Position numbers and translations under genes: made by a program. Positions 34,645 through 43,384 of a stretch of 64,000 nt of DNA are shown here, in pieces. The notes under the pieces are model-generated. The model searched no databases and had not been told where the DNA came from. It worked only from the letters and a program-made list of their open reading frames with translations. The stretch covers positions 83,742-147,741 of the forward strand of contig NZ_MSCT01000013.1 in assembly GCF_001921865.1 (NCBI RefSeq), in the 5' to 3' direction. Source of the stretch: Pseudomonas chlororaphis. Its GTDB lineage: Bacteria > Pseudomonadota > Gammaproteobacteria > Pseudomonadales > Pseudomonadaceae. Every line of letters starts with the position of its first letter. Within the stretch, counting starts at the first letter, position 1.

Positions 34645-35556
34645 TCAAGACGAAGCTTTCGTCACTCCCTGGCGCGCCCGGTATTCCCCCGGCGTCATCT
34701 TCGCGTAGCGCTGGAAGAAGCGGCTGAAATACGCCGGGTCCTTGAACCCCAGCCGGTAGCAGATTTCGTTCACGGAACTGGCGGTGAACAACAGCAGGCG
34801 CTTGGACTCCTGCATCAGGCGCTCGTACACCAGGCGCTTCGACGGCAGGTCGGCGATGCGCCGGCAGACGTCGTTGAGGCGCGCCTCGGTGACGCCGATC
34901 TGCCCGGCATAGGCCGACAGCGGCCAGTGTTGCAGGTACTGGGCTTCGATCAGTTCGTTGAAGCGATGGAAGATGTGCAGGTCTTCGTGGCGTGCCGGAC
35001 GGGGCTCGAGGGAGTGGGCCGAGAGCCGGAACAGGCTGATCAGGATCAACCGCGTCAGGGCCTCCAGCGCTGGCGCGTGCCCGGCGCCCTGCCCCGCGAC
35101 TTCCTCTTGCAGCTCGTCGAACAGCAGTTCCAGGCGCCGCGCCTCGGCCGCGAACTGCGGTTCCAGGCGCGCCAGCGCCACGCAGGCCGGGGCGATCTGC
35201 GGGCCGCTGGCGAGGCGGCTGTCGGCTTCGAGCAATTCCCACACCAGTTGCTGACGCACGGTGAGCACATGGCCTTCGCTGTCGGCCTCGGTGACGAAGG
35301 AATGGGCGATGGTCGGCGGCGTGAGGAAAAACATCGGCCCCGACTCCAGGTATTGCCGGTCGTCGAGGTAGACCCGCACCGCGCCGCTCTTCACGTAATG
35401 CACCTGGAAAAACCGGTCGTGGCGGTGCACCGGCATGTTGCGGCCGAAGAACCCGGCGAGGTTGCTCAGCTTGTCGTAATGCACCTGCGCATCGGCGTAA
35501 CGCTGGTCGTAGACCTGGCCGATGTTGATGTTGGGGATCGGCTGGCGATCGCTCAT
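34645..35556 (-). CDS. hpaA: HpaA, AraC/XylS-type regulator of 4-hydroxyphenylacetate catabolism
   Basis: A 303-residue AraC-family regulator. The N-terminal cupin (about residues 25-110) includes MPVHRHDRFFQVHYVKSG and MFFLTPPTIAHSF. The C-terminal DNA-binding domain (about 205-300) includes AYAGQIGVTEARLNDVCRRI and VNEICYRLGFKDPAYFSRFFQRYAKMTPGEYR. Its sequence and divergent position next to hpaG1 match HpaA, the 4-hydroxyphenylacetate-responsive activator. I start at 35556 (MSDRQPIPNIN) and not at the upstream in-frame ATG at 35640, which lacks homology. In E. coli HpaA controls hpaBC; here hpaBC is 15 kb away. Confidence 0.9.
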   Translation of the reverse strand: MSDRQPIPNINIGQVYDQRYADAQVHYDKLSNLAGFFGRNMPVHRHDRFFQVHYVKSGAVRVYLDDRQYLESGPMFFLTPPTIAHSFVTEADSEGHVLTVRQQLVWELLEADSRLASGPQIAPACVALARLEPQFAAEARRLELLFDELQEEVAGQGAGHAPALEALTRLILISLFRLSAHSLEPRPARHEDLHIFHRFNELIEAQYLQHWPLSAYAGQIGVTEARLNDVCRRIADLPSKRLVYERLMQESKRLLLFTASSVNEICYRLGFKDPAYFSRFFQRYAKMTPGEYRARQGVTKASS

Positions 35557-35666
35557 GGGGTCGGTTCCCGTTCTTGTTTCAGGCCGCGACGAACGCCCAC
35601 ATCCTGCGGGAATCGAGGCGTGTCCGCCAGAGCGCGGCAACCGGATCGCGGTCGGCGCTTGACGAT

Positions 35667-35702
35667 CGTTAACATATTAAATATAACGTTAACACATTAA
35701 CG
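35667..35702 (+). promoter_or_regulatory. Direct repeats CGTTAACAYATTAA, 20 bp apart, in the hpaA-hpaG1 promoter
   Basis: CGTTAACATATTAA (35667-35680) and CGTTAACACATTAA (35687-35700) each contain the dyad TTAA-CAYA-TTAA. They form the most AT-rich spot of the region, 44-77 bases before hpaG1. A near copy (TTAACACATTCA) lies upstream of hpaR, making these candidate HpaR operators. Confidence 0.6.
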
Positions 35703-35743
35703 AAATCGCCTCGTCTTGCGCGATGTTCAAGGAGAAAACCCCA

Positions 35744-36415
35744 ATGAGCCGTGCACTGCATGAAGTCGCCACCGGCACCCTGTTCGGCGTCGCGCTGAAC
35801 TATCAGGGCCTGTTGCGCAGCCACCTGGAATCCTTCACCCAACCGCCCTACCAGAAACCTCCGGTCAAGCCGGTGCTCTTCATCAAGACACCCAACACCC
35901 GCAACGTCCACGGCGGTGCCGTGGTCTATCCGCGGGGCGTCGACCGCCTGCAACCGGGTCCGGCGCTGGGCGTGGTGATCGGCAAGAGCGCCAGCCGGGT
36001 CAGCGCGCAAGACGCCCTGCAACATGTCGCCGGCTACACCATCGTCAACGAATTCAGCCTGCCCGAAGACAGCTACTACCGCCCTGCCGTCAAGGCCAAA
36101 TGCCGCGACGGCTTCTGCGCCCTCGGCCCGGAACTGGTGCCGGCGGAACAGGTCGGCAACCCCCATGACCTGGAGCTCACGCTGTGGGTCAACGGCGAAC
36201 TGCGCCAGCGCAACAGCACCGCGAACTTCGTGCGCGACATTCCCCAGCTGATCGCCGAACTCAGCGAGTTCATGACCCTGCACGCGGGTGACGTGCTGAT
36301 CACCGGCACCCCCGAAGGCCGCGTCGACGTCCGCCCCGGCGACCGCATCGAAGTGGAAATCAGCGGCCTGGGCCGCCTCGCCAACCACGTTGTCGCCGAA
36401 ACAGCCGCCGAATAA
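35744..36415 (+). CDS. hpaG1: HpaG1, N-terminal subunit of the HPA isomerase/decarboxylase
   Basis: A 223-residue member of the fumarylacetoacetate-hydrolase superfamily. It corresponds to the N-terminal half of E. coli HpaG, the bifunctional enzyme that decarboxylates 5-oxopent-3-ene-1,2,5-tricarboxylate and isomerises 2-hydroxyhepta-2,4-diene-1,7-dioate. Family blocks include VLFIKTPNTRNVHGGAVVYP, AGYTIVNEFSLPE and GDVLITGTPEGRVDVRPGD. I use the ATG at 35744, which has AAGGAG at the right distance, not 35723. It opens the hpa operon and is 9 bases from hpaG2, so the E. coli fused gene is split here into adjacent genes, as usual in pseudomonads. Confidence 0.92.
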   Translation: MSRALHEVATGTLFGVALNYQGLLRSHLESFTQPPYQKPPVKPVLFIKTPNTRNVHGGAVVYPRGVDRLQPGPALGVVIGKSASRVSAQDALQHVAGYTIVNEFSLPEDSYYRPAVKAKCRDGFCALGPELVPAEQVGNPHDLELTLWVNGELRQRNSTANFVRDIPQLIAELSEFMTLHAGDVLITGTPEGRVDVRPGDRIEVEISGLGRLANHVVAETAAE

Positions 36416-36424
36416 GGAGCCGAC

Positions 36425-37225
36425 ATGAAACACGCCCGCATCCGTTATCAAGGCCAGGTCCACGACGTCGTGGTCAACGCCCCCAACAGCGTGCAACTGG
36501 CCGACGGCCGCGTGCTCGCCGAAGACCAGGTCGAGTGGCTGCCGCCGGCCACCGGCAGCATGTTCGCCCTGGGCCTGAATTACGCCGACCATGCCGCCGA
36601 ACTGGCCTTCTCGCCGCCGACCGAGCCGTTGGCCTTCGTCAAGTCCCCCGGCACCTACACCGGCCACAACCAGGTCACCTGGCGCCCGGACAACGTTGCC
36701 TACATGCACTACGAGTGCGAGCTGGTGGCGGTGATCGGCAAGACCGCGCGCAACGTCAAGCGCGAGGACGCCCTGGACTACCTGGCCGGCTACACGGTGT
36801 GCAACGACTACGCGATCCGCGACTACCTGGAAAACTACTACCGGCCCAACCTCCGGGTGAAGAACCGCGACGCCACCACCCCGGTCGGGCCGTGGATCGT
36901 CGACGTCGCCGACGTGCCCGAGCCGAACAAGCTGAAGCTGCGCACCTGGGTCAACGGTGAGCTGCGCCAGGAAGGCACCACGGCCGACATGATCTTCGAC
37001 ATCCCCTACCTGATCGAATACCTGTCCAGCTTCATGACCCTGCAACCCGGCGACATGATCGCCACCGGCACCCCGGAGGGCCTGTCCGACGTGGTCCCCG
37101 GCGACGAGGTGGTGGTCGAGGTCGAAGGCGTCGGCCGGCTGGTCAACCGCATCGTCAGCGAGGCGGACTTCTTCAGGATCAAGGCACAACACGACTCGCA
37201 ACTCGCGGCCAAGGAGCACGCATAA
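36425..37225 (+). CDS. hpaG2: HpaG2, C-terminal subunit of the HPA isomerase/decarboxylase
   Basis: A 266-residue protein of the same superfamily as HpaG1, matching the C-terminal half of E. coli HpaG. The metal-binding region is MHYECELVAVIGKTARNV. The repeat-type ending FMTLQPGDMIATGTPEGLSDVVPGD parallels FMTLHAGDVLITGTPEGRVDV in HpaG1, showing that the two arose by duplication. Together they carry out the decarboxylation and isomerisation after HpaE and HpaF. Spacing is 9 bases from hpaG1, and hpaE begins on the base after the TAA. Confidence 0.93.
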   Translation: MKHARIRYQGQVHDVVVNAPNSVQLADGRVLAEDQVEWLPPATGSMFALGLNYADHAAELAFSPPTEPLAFVKSPGTYTGHNQVTWRPDNVAYMHYECELVAVIGKTARNVKREDALDYLAGYTVCNDYAIRDYLENYYRPNLRVKNRDATTPVGPWIVDVADVPEPNKLKLRTWVNGELRQEGTTADMIFDIPYLIEYLSSFMTLQPGDMIATGTPEGLSDVVPGDEVVVEVEGVGRLVNRIVSEADFFRIKAQHDSQLAAKEHA

Positions 37226-38686
37226 ATGATCAAACACTGGATCGACGGCCGCGAGGTCGAAAGCCAAGACGTCTTCACCAACTACAACCCGGCCACCGGC
37301 GAGGCCATCGGTGAAGTCGCCAGCGGCGGCGCCGAAGAAATCGCCCAGGCGGTGGCGGCCGCCAAGGCCGCCTTTCCGAAGTGGGCCAACACCCCGGCCA
37401 AGGAACGGGCGCGGCTGATGCGCAGGCTGGGCGAGCTGATCGACCAGAACGTGCCGCAACTGGCGGAACTGGAAACCCTCGACACCGGCCTGCCGATCCA
37501 CCAGACCCGCAACGTGCTGATTCCGCGGGCCTCGCACAACTTCGACTTCTTCGCCGAGGTTTGCACCCGCATGGATGGCCACAGCTATCCGGTGGACGAC
37601 CAGATGCTCAACTACACCCTGTACCAGCCGGTCGGTGTCTGCGCCCTGGTGTCGCCGTGGAACGTGCCGTTCATGACCGCCACCTGGAAGACCGCGCCGT
37701 GCCTGGCGCTGGGCAACACGGCGGTGCTGAAGATGTCCGAGCTGTCGCCGCTGACCGCCAACGAGCTGGGGCGCCTGGCCCTGGAAGCCGGCATTCCGGC
37801 CGGCGTGCTGAACATCGTCCAGGGCTACGGCGCCACCGCCGGCGACGCCCTGGTGCGCCACCCCGACGTGCGAGCGATCTCCTTCACCGGCGGCACCGCC
37901 ACCGGCAAGAAGATCATGCAGACCGCCGGGCTGAAAAAGTACTCCATGGAGCTGGGCGGCAAGTCGCCGGTGCTGATCTTCGAGGACGCCGACCTCGAAC
38001 GCGCCCTCGACGCCGCGCTGTTCACCATCTTCTCGCTGAACGGCGAACGCTGCACCGCCGGCAGCCGGGTCTTCATCCAGGAAAGCGTCTACCCGCAATT
38101 CGTCGCCGAATTCGCGGCCCGCGCCAAGCGGCTGATCGTCGGCGACCCGACCGACCCCAAGACCCAGGTCGGCTCGATGATCACCCAGGCCCACTACGAC
38201 AAGGTCACCGGCTATATCCGCATCGGCATCGAAGAAGGCGCCACCCTCCTCGCTGGCGGCCTGGAACGCCCGGCCAACCTGCCGGCGCACCTCGCCCGCG
38301 GCCAGTTCATCCAGCCGACGGTGTTCGCCGACGTGAACAACAAGATGCGTATCGCCCAGGAAGAGATCTTCGGCCCGGTGGTCTGCCTGATCCCGTTCAA
38401 GGACGAAGCCGAGGCCCTGCAACTGGCCAACGACACCGAATACGGCCTGGCCTCGTACATCTGGACCCAGGACATCGGCAAGGCCCACCGCCTGGCCCGC
38501 GGCATCGAGGCCGGCATGGTGTTCATCAACAGCCAGAACGTGCGCGACCTGCGCCAGCCGTTCGGCGGGGTCAAGGGCTCCGGCACCGGCCGCGAAGGCG
38601 GCGAGTACAGCTTCGAGGTGTTTGCCGAGATCAAGAACGTCTGCCTCTCCATGGGCAGCCACCACATCCCGCGCTGGGGCGTGTAA
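37226..38686 (+). CDS. hpaE: HpaE, 5-carboxymethyl-2-hydroxymuconate semialdehyde dehydrogenase
   Basis: A 486-residue NAD-dependent aldehyde dehydrogenase that oxidises the ring-cleavage product of HpaD. The catalytic glutamate is in SMELGGKSPVLIFED (about residue 250), the nucleophilic cysteine in NGERCTAGSRVF (about 285), and the cofactor segment in FTGGTATGKKIM. Family residues FGGVKGSGTGREGG close the active site. The ATG directly follows the hpaG2 stop (TAAATG) with AAGGAG inside the hpaG2 3' end. The three genes G1-G2-E are tightly coupled; a short REP region and a fresh A-rich leader come before hpaD. Confidence 0.94.
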   Translation: MIKHWIDGREVESQDVFTNYNPATGEAIGEVASGGAEEIAQAVAAAKAAFPKWANTPAKERARLMRRLGELIDQNVPQLAELETLDTGLPIHQTRNVLIPRASHNFDFFAEVCTRMDGHSYPVDDQMLNYTLYQPVGVCALVSPWNVPFMTATWKTAPCLALGNTAVLKMSELSPLTANELGRLALEAGIPAGVLNIVQGYGATAGDALVRHPDVRAISFTGGTATGKKIMQTAGLKKYSMELGGKSPVLIFEDADLERALDAALFTIFSLNGERCTAGSRVFIQESVYPQFVAEFAARAKRLIVGDPTDPKTQVGSMITQAHYDKVTGYIRIGIEEGATLLAGGLERPANLPAHLARGQFIQPTVFADVNNKMRIAQEEIFGPVVCLIPFKDEAEALQLANDTEYGLASYIWTQDIGKAHRLARGIEAGMVFINSQNVRDLRQPFGGVKGSGTGREGGEYSFEVFAEIKNVCLSMGSHHIPRWGV

Positions 38687-38710
38687 AGAACAGGTACTGT
38701 TGCCGGTGTA

Positions 38711-38769
38711 TGTAGGAGCGAGCTTGCTCGCGATGGCGCAACGACTGACAAGGCACCATCGCGAGCGGG
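38711..38769. repeat. REP, family I, with decayed partner
   Basis: TGTAGGAGCGAGCTTGCTCG at the left; only the CATCGCGAGCGGGA remnant of the right arm remains. It lies between hpaE and hpaD. Confidence 0.8.
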
Positions 38770-38800
38770 AACCCAAGGCTCCCGCGCCAGCGCCCCACAG

Positions 38801-38809
38801 AACAATAAC
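38801..38809 (+). promoter_or_regulatory. Candidate Hfq/Crc A-rich motif of hpaD
   Basis: AACAATAAC contains AACAATAA, just upstream of the CAGGAGAA ribosome-binding site of hpaD (start 38826). Confidence 0.5.
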
Positions 38810-38825
38810 GATCAGGAGAAGCACC

Positions 38826-39683
38826 ATGGGCGAAGTCGTCATGGCCGCCAAGGTCTGCCACGTACCATCGATGTACCTGTCCGAACTGCCGGGCAAGCAC
38901 CACGGCTGTCGCGAAGCGGCGATTGCCGGGCACAAGGAAATCGCCCGCCGCGCCCGCGAGCTGGGGGCCGACACCGCGGTGGTGTTCGACGTGCACTGGC
39001 TGGTCAACAGCGGTTACCACATCAACTGCGGCGAGCACTTCAACGGCACCTACACCAGCAACGAACTGCCGCACTTCATCAAGAACATGGACTACGACTA
39101 CGGTGGCTGCCCGGAGCTGGGCGAACTGATCGCCGCCGAGGCCAATGCCGCCGACGTGCGCACCCTCGCCCACAACATCCCCAGCCTGGAGTTGGAGTAC
39201 GGCACCCTGGTGCCGATGCGCTACATGCACATGGGGGTACCGCCGCAGCAGCATTTCAAGGTGATCTCCATCGCCGCCTGGTGCGCCTGGCACAAGCTCG
39301 AAGACAGCTTCACCTTCGGCGCCGCGGTGCGCCGGGCCATCGAAAAAAGCGACCGCAAGGTCCTGGTGCTGGCGTCCGGCTCGCTGTCGCACCGTTTCTC
39401 CGACGACCGCGTGGCCGAGGCCAACATCCATAACTGGACCCGCGAATTCGACAAGCAGGTCGACCTGCGCGTGGTCGAGTTGTGGCAACAGGGGCGTTTC
39501 CGCGAGTTCTGCTCGATGCTCCCGGACTACGCCGAACACTGTTTCGGCGAAGGCAAGATGCACGACACCGCCATGCTCCTGGGGGTGCTCGGCGGCCCCG
39601 AATACAACCGGCCGGCGGAAATCGTCACGCCGCCTTTCGGCAGCTCCGGCACCGGCCAGATCAACGCCATTTTCCCGCTCTAG
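38826..39683 (+). CDS. hpaD: HpaD, 3,4-dihydroxyphenylacetate 2,3-dioxygenase
   Basis: A 285-residue class III extradiol dioxygenase (LigB type). It opens the homoprotocatechuate ring using non-heme iron to give 5-carboxymethyl-2-hydroxymuconate semialdehyde. Candidate iron-binding histidines lie near the N-terminus (VCHVPSMYLSELPGKHHGC) and in VVFDVHWLVNSGYH. ASGSLSHRFSDDRVAEA in the C-terminal half carries the conserved catalytic His. The start at 38826 follows CAGGAGAA; the frame open upstream from 38622 runs through the hpaE end and REP. It is followed after 76 bases by hpaF. The N-terminus MGEVVMAAKVCHVP matches annotated HpaD proteins. Confidence 0.92.
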   Translation: MGEVVMAAKVCHVPSMYLSELPGKHHGCREAAIAGHKEIARRARELGADTAVVFDVHWLVNSGYHINCGEHFNGTYTSNELPHFIKNMDYDYGGCPELGELIAAEANAADVRTLAHNIPSLELEYGTLVPMRYMHMGVPPQQHFKVISIAAWCAWHKLEDSFTFGAAVRRAIEKSDRKVLVLASGSLSHRFSDDRVAEANIHNWTREFDKQVDLRVVELWQQGRFREFCSMLPDYAEHCFGEGKMHDTAMLLGVLGGPEYNRPAEIVTPPFGSSGTGQINAIFPL

Positions 39684-39759
39684 ACGCATCGCCCACCTCG
39701 CCCAGCCAGCCCTGAAAACCAGGGCCGGCCGCCGAAGGTTCGCCTGCAAGGAGGATCAC

Positions 39760-40149
39760 ATGCCGCATTTCATCGCCGAATACACCGACAACATCGAACA
39801 GGCCGCCGACCTGCCGGCGCTCTTTACCAAGGTCCACGAGTACCTGGGCGCCAGCGGCGTGTTCCCGCTGGGCGGCATCCGCAGCCGTGGCGTGCGCCTG
39901 GACACCTGGCGCATGGCCGACGGCAAGCACGACTACGCCTTCGTCCATATGCGCCTGCAGGTCGGCGCCGGGCGCGACCTGGCCACCCGGCGCCAGGTCG
40001 CCGAGGAACTGTTCGAGATCATCAAGGCGCACTTCGCCGAACTCCAGGCCCAGCGCCTGCTGGCGCTGTCGTTCGAGATGAGCGAGCTGGATGCCGAGCT
40101 GAACTTCAAGCACAACAACGTGCACGAGTTCCTCAAGCAGCACTCCTGA
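39760..40149 (+). CDS. hpaF: HpaF, 5-carboxymethyl-2-hydroxymuconate isomerase
   Basis: A 129-residue tautomerase-superfamily enzyme that isomerises 5-carboxymethyl-2-hydroxymuconate between the HpaE and HpaG steps. The N-terminal proline after Met (MPHFIAEYTDNIE) is the catalytic base of the family. Other signatures are GIRSRGVRLDTWRMADGKHDYAFVHM and ELNFKHNNVHEFLK. The usual length is about 125 residues, so it is complete. It follows hpaD after 76 bases with AAGGAGG as ribosome-binding site. A family-II REP doublet begins 3 bases after its stop. Confidence 0.93.
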   Translation: MPHFIAEYTDNIEQAADLPALFTKVHEYLGASGVFPLGGIRSRGVRLDTWRMADGKHDYAFVHMRLQVGAGRDLATRRQVAEELFEIIKAHFAELQAQRLLALSFEMSELDAELNFKHNNVHEFLKQHS

Positions 40150-40151
40150 CC

Positions 40152-40254
40152 TGTAGCCGCTGCCGCAGGCTGCGAAAAGGCTCGAAGAGCCTTCCTGCAA
40201 GCTCAAGAGCACGACTGCTTCGCAGCCGGGCGCAGCCTTCGGCAGCGGCTACAG
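40152..40254. repeat. REP doublet, family II, between hpaF and hpaX
   Basis: TGTAGCCGCTGCCGCAGGCT opens and AGCCTTCGGCAGCGGCTACA closes. It sits inside the hpa gene run and may separate metabolic from transport expression. Confidence 0.9.
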
Positions 40255-40276
40255 GGTGCTGAGCCTTATCGACAAA

Positions 40277-40286
40277 AACAATAAAG
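40277..40286 (+). promoter_or_regulatory. Candidate Hfq/Crc A-rich motif of hpaX
   Basis: AACAATAAAG inside a GACAAAAACAATAAAGAG tract, 11 bases before the hpaX ATG and overlapping its AAAGAG ribosome-binding site. Confidence 0.55.
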
Positions 40287-40297
40287 AGATCCCGCCC

Positions 40298-41605
40298 ATG
40301 CCCAGCCCTACCCTTGCCGTGGCCAATGCCCCGGAGGCCAGCGACACCTACCGCCGGATCACCTGGCGGCTGATGCCCCTGCTGTTCACCTGCTACATCT
40401 TTGCCCACCTGGACCGCATCAACATCGGTTTCGCCAAGCTGCAAATGACCCAGGACCTGGGGTTCAGCGACAGCGTCTACGGCTTCGGCGCAGGGCTGTT
40501 CTTCATCGCCTACGCGCTGTTCGGCGTGCCCAGCAACCTGGCCCTGGACCGGGTCGGCCCGCGGCGCTGGATCGCCAGCCTGATGCTGGTCTGGGGCCTG
40601 CTGTCCAGCGGCATGCTGCTGGTGGACAACGCCGCCGGCTTCTACCTGCTGCGCTTCCTGCTGGGGGTGGCCGAAGCCGGTTTCTTCCCCGGCATCCTGG
40701 TGCTGCTCAACCGCTGGTTCCCGGCCAGCCGCCGCGGCCAGGTGACCGCGCTGTTCGCCATTGCCGTGCCCATGGCCGGGGTGATCGGCGGGCCGCTGTC
40801 GGGCTGGATTCTCGAGAGTTTCCACGACCTGGGCGGTATGCGCGGCTGGCAATGGATGTTCCTGATCGAAGGCCTGCCGGTGGTGTTCCTCGGCCTGGTG
40901 GTGCTCAAGGCGCTGCCGGAAAGCATCGACAGCGTCGGCTGGCTGAGCGCCGAGCAGAAACAGCAAGTGCACGCAGCCCTGAGCGAGGAAGAACGGCACA
41001 AACCCATCACTCATTTCTCCGGCATTCTCAAGGACCGCCACGTCTGGCTGCTGGTGTGCATCTACTTCGCGGTGATGCTGGCGGTCAACACCATCGCCTT
41101 CTGGATGCCAACCCTGATCCACCACGCCGGCATCGCCCGCGACAGCAGCGTCGGCATGCTCAGCGCCCTGCCGTACCTGGCCGGCTGCCTGTTCATGATC
41201 GGTGTCGGCCGTTCCTCCGACCGCCTGCGCGAACGGCGCTGGCACCTGAGCGTGCCACTGCTGATGGCGAGCTTCGGCCTGATCGTTGCCGGCTTCGCCC
41301 CGGACAACGCCTGGCTGGTAATGGCCGGGCTGCTGGTGGCCGGCATGGGCGCCAGCGCCGCGCTACCGATGTTCTGGCAACTGCCGCCGGCGTTTCTCGC
41401 CAGCAACACCCAGGCCGCTGGCATCGCCCTGATCAGCTCGTTCGGCAGCATCGCCGCCTTCCTCGCGCCCTACCTGATCGGCGTGGTCCGCGACGCCACC
41501 CAGAGCGCCAGCCTCGCCCTGTATGCCCTGGCCCTGCTGATCGCCGGCGGCGCCTGGCTGGTGCTGCGGGTGCCGGCCCTTATCGTCAATCCCCAGGAGA
41601 AATAA
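40298..41605 (+). CDS. hpaX: HpaX, 4-hydroxyphenylacetate transporter (MFS)
   Basis: A 435-residue MFS symporter of the anion:cation family. The start region [33 protein letters not shown] is characteristic of this subfamily (TM1 and the DR-x-N-x-G-FAK motif). [23 protein letters not shown] covers TM4. It imports 4-hydroxyphenylacetate for HpaBC. The start is the ATG at 40298; the longer frame from 40256 begins in the REP. hpaH begins 2 bases after the stop, so transporter, hydratase and aldolase form one coupled unit. The MFS at 46203-47513 is closely related in its first 100 residues. Confidence 0.9.
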   Translation: MPSPTLAVANAPEASDTYRRITWRLMPLLFTCYIFAHLDRINIGFAKLQMTQDLGFSDSVYGFGAGLFFIAYALFGVPSNLALDRVGPRRWIASLMLVWGLLSSGMLLVDNAAGFYLLRFLLGVAEAGFFPGILVLLNRWFPASRRGQVTALFAIAVPMAGVIGGPLSGWILESFHDLGGMRGWQWMFLIEGLPVVFLGLVVLKALPESIDSVGWLSAEQKQQVHAALSEEERHKPITHFSGILKDRHVWLLVCIYFAVMLAVNTIAFWMPTLIHHAGIARDSSVGMLSALPYLAGCLFMIGVGRSSDRLRERRWHLSVPLLMASFGLIVAGFAPDNAWLVMAGLLVAGMGASAALPMFWQLPPAFLASNTQAAGIALISSFGSIAAFLAPYLIGVVRDATQSASLALYALALLIAGGAWLVLRVPALIVNPQEK

Positions 41606-41607
41606 CC

Positions 41608-42411
41608 ATGCTCAGCCCCTCGGACATCCAGCAGGCCGCCGCCCGCCTCGATCATGCCGAACGCAGCCGGGAACAGATCGCCCAGCTGTCGCTGGCGTTT
41701 CCCGGCATCACCGTCGAAGACGCCTACGCCATCCAGCGCAGTTGGGTGGAACGCAAGATCCGCGACGGGCGCAAGCTGGTCGGGCACAAGATCGGCCTGA
41801 CCTCGCGGGCCATGCAAGTGTCGTCGAACATCACCGAACCGGACTTCGGCGCCCTGCTGGACGACATGCTGTTCGAGGAAGGCAGCGACATTCCGTTCCA
41901 GCGCTTTATCGTGCCGCGGGTCGAAGTGGAGCTGGCGTTCATCCTCGGCAAGCCGCTCAAAGGCCCGAACTGCACGCTGTTCGACGTGCTCGACGCCACC
42001 GAGTGGGTGATCCCGGCCCTGGAGATCATCGACGCGCGCATCCAGCAGGTCGACCCACAGACCCAGGCCACGCGCAAGGTGTTCGACACCATTTCCGACA
42101 ACGCCGCCAACGCCGGCGTGGTCATGGGCGGACGCGCCGTGCGCCCGGGCGATATCGACCTGCGCAAGGTGCCGGCGGTGCTGTACCGCAACGGCGTGAT
42201 CGAGGAGTCCGGGGTCTCCGCGGCAGTGCTCAACCACCCGGCCAAGGGCGTGGCCTGGCTGGCCAACAAGCTGGCGGCCTACGACGTCGGCCTGGAAGCC
42301 GGACAGATCATCCTCGGCGGCTCCTTCACCCGCCCGGTGGCCGCCCGCCCCGGCGACACCTTCCATGTCGATTACGACCAGCTCGGCAGCATCGCCTGCC
42401 GTTTTGTCTGA
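41608..42411 (+). CDS. hpaH: HpaH, 2-oxo-hept-3-ene-1,7-dioate hydratase
   Basis: A 267-residue hydratase of the MhpD/HpaH branch of the FAH-like superfamily. It adds water to 2-oxohept-3-ene-1,7-dioate using a divalent metal. Motifs are [30 protein letters not shown] (metal-binding glutamates) and [20 protein letters not shown] at the end. It follows hpaX after 2 bases with CAGGAGAAA as ribosome-binding site and precedes the aldolase gene by 10 bases. This gives the usual H-I order for the last two pathway steps. Confidence 0.93.
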   Translation: MLSPSDIQQAAARLDHAERSREQIAQLSLAFPGITVEDAYAIQRSWVERKIRDGRKLVGHKIGLTSRAMQVSSNITEPDFGALLDDMLFEEGSDIPFQRFIVPRVEVELAFILGKPLKGPNCTLFDVLDATEWVIPALEIIDARIQQVDPQTQATRKVFDTISDNAANAGVVMGGRAVRPGDIDLRKVPAVLYRNGVIEESGVSAAVLNHPAKGVAWLANKLAAYDVGLEAGQIILGGSFTRPVAARPGDTFHVDYDQLGSIACRFV

Positions 42412-42421
42412 GGAGACGGCC

Positions 42422-43222
42422 ATGCAATTGCCAATCAACGCCTTCAAGCAACGCCTGCAACATAGCGAGCCGCAGATCGGCTTGTGGCTCGGCCTGGCCA
42501 ATGCCTATTGCGCGGAGCTGGCGGCCAACGCCGGTTTCGACTGGCTGCTGCTGGACGGCGAACACGCGCCCAACGACCTGCGCAGCCTGCTCGCGCAATT
42601 GCAGGCCATCGCGCCCTACCCGGCACAGGGCATCATTCGCCCGCCTGTGGGCGACACTGCGCTGATCAAGCAACTGCTGGATATCGGCGCCCAGACTCTG
42701 CTGGTGCCGATGGTCGAAAGCGTCGAGCAGGCGCGGCAACTGGTACGGGCCATGCGTTATCCGCCGTCGGGCGTGCGTGGGGTCGGCAGCGCCCTGGCCC
42801 GGGCTTCGCGCTGGAACAGCATCCCGGGCTACCTGGATCAGGCGGATGCGCAGATGTGCTTGCTGGTGCAGATCGAAAACCTTGAGGGGCTGGCCAACCT
42901 GGACGCGATTGCCGCGGTCGAGGGCGTCGACGGGGTGTTTATCGGCCCCGCCGACCTGAGCGCCGCCATGGGCCACCGCGGTAACCCGGGGCACCCCGCG
43001 GTGCAGGCGGCCATCGAAGACGCCATCGGGCGGATCCGCAAAGCCGGCAAGGCGGCGGGCATCCTCAGCGCCGACCAGGCCCTGGCACGGCGTTATATAG
43101 AACTGGGAGCCAACTTCGTCGCGGTGGGCGTTGACACCACGGTGCTGATGAAGGGTCTACAGGGCCTGTTGGGGCAGTACAAGGATGTCGCGCCCCCCGC
43201 TTCCGGCGGCGGGGTCTACTAA
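42422..43222 (+). CDS. hpaI: HpaI, 4-hydroxy-2-oxoheptane-1,7-dioate aldolase
   Basis: A 266-residue class II pyruvate-type aldolase of the HpcH/HpaI family. It splits 4-hydroxy-2-oxoheptanedioate into pyruvate and succinate semialdehyde, ending the pathway. The substrate-binding region is [15 protein letters not shown]. Metal ligands are Glu in [10 protein letters not shown] and Asp in [14 protein letters not shown], and [11 protein letters not shown] forms the active-site loop. The start at 42422 follows GAGGAG; the longer frame from 42365 overlaps hpaH. It ends the operon; a family-II REP region lies between its stop and the convergent glycerate kinase gene. Confidence 0.93.
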   Translation: MQLPINAFKQRLQHSEPQIGLWLGLANAYCAELAANAGFDWLLLDGEHAPNDLRSLLAQLQAIAPYPAQGIIRPPVGDTALIKQLLDIGAQTLLVPMVESVEQARQLVRAMRYPPSGVRGVGSALARASRWNSIPGYLDQADAQMCLLVQIENLEGLANLDAIAAVEGVDGVFIGPADLSAAMGHRGNPGHPAVQAAIEDAIGRIRKAGKAAGILSADQALARRYIELGANFVAVGVDTTVLMKGLQGLLGQYKDVAPPASGGGVY

Positions 43223-43235
43223 AGTCCTGTAGCCC

Positions 43236-43384
43236 TGTAGCCGCTGCCGAGCGCAGCGAGGCTGCGTACGACTGCGCAGCAGGCGCAAAACCCGAGCACT
43301 CGTTCTACCTGAGAATACCGTGTGCCCCCTCTTGCGGCCGCTACGCGTCCGTATGCAGCCTCGCTGCGCTCGGCAGCGGCTACA
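43236..43384. repeat. REP doublet, family II, between convergent hpaI and glycerate kinase genes
   Basis: TGTAGCCGCTGCCGAGCGCA opens and TGCGCTCGGCAGCGGCTACA closes, with perfect long arms and an interior of about 100 bases. A transcript would form a strong hairpin on either strand and may act as a shared terminator. Confidence 0.9.

Noticed and set aside
35669..39007. 1112-residue open frame on the minus strand across the hpa operon
   Set aside because: It is antisense to hpaG1, hpaG2, hpaE and hpaD, all intact; its composition is typical of antisense frames in this genome.
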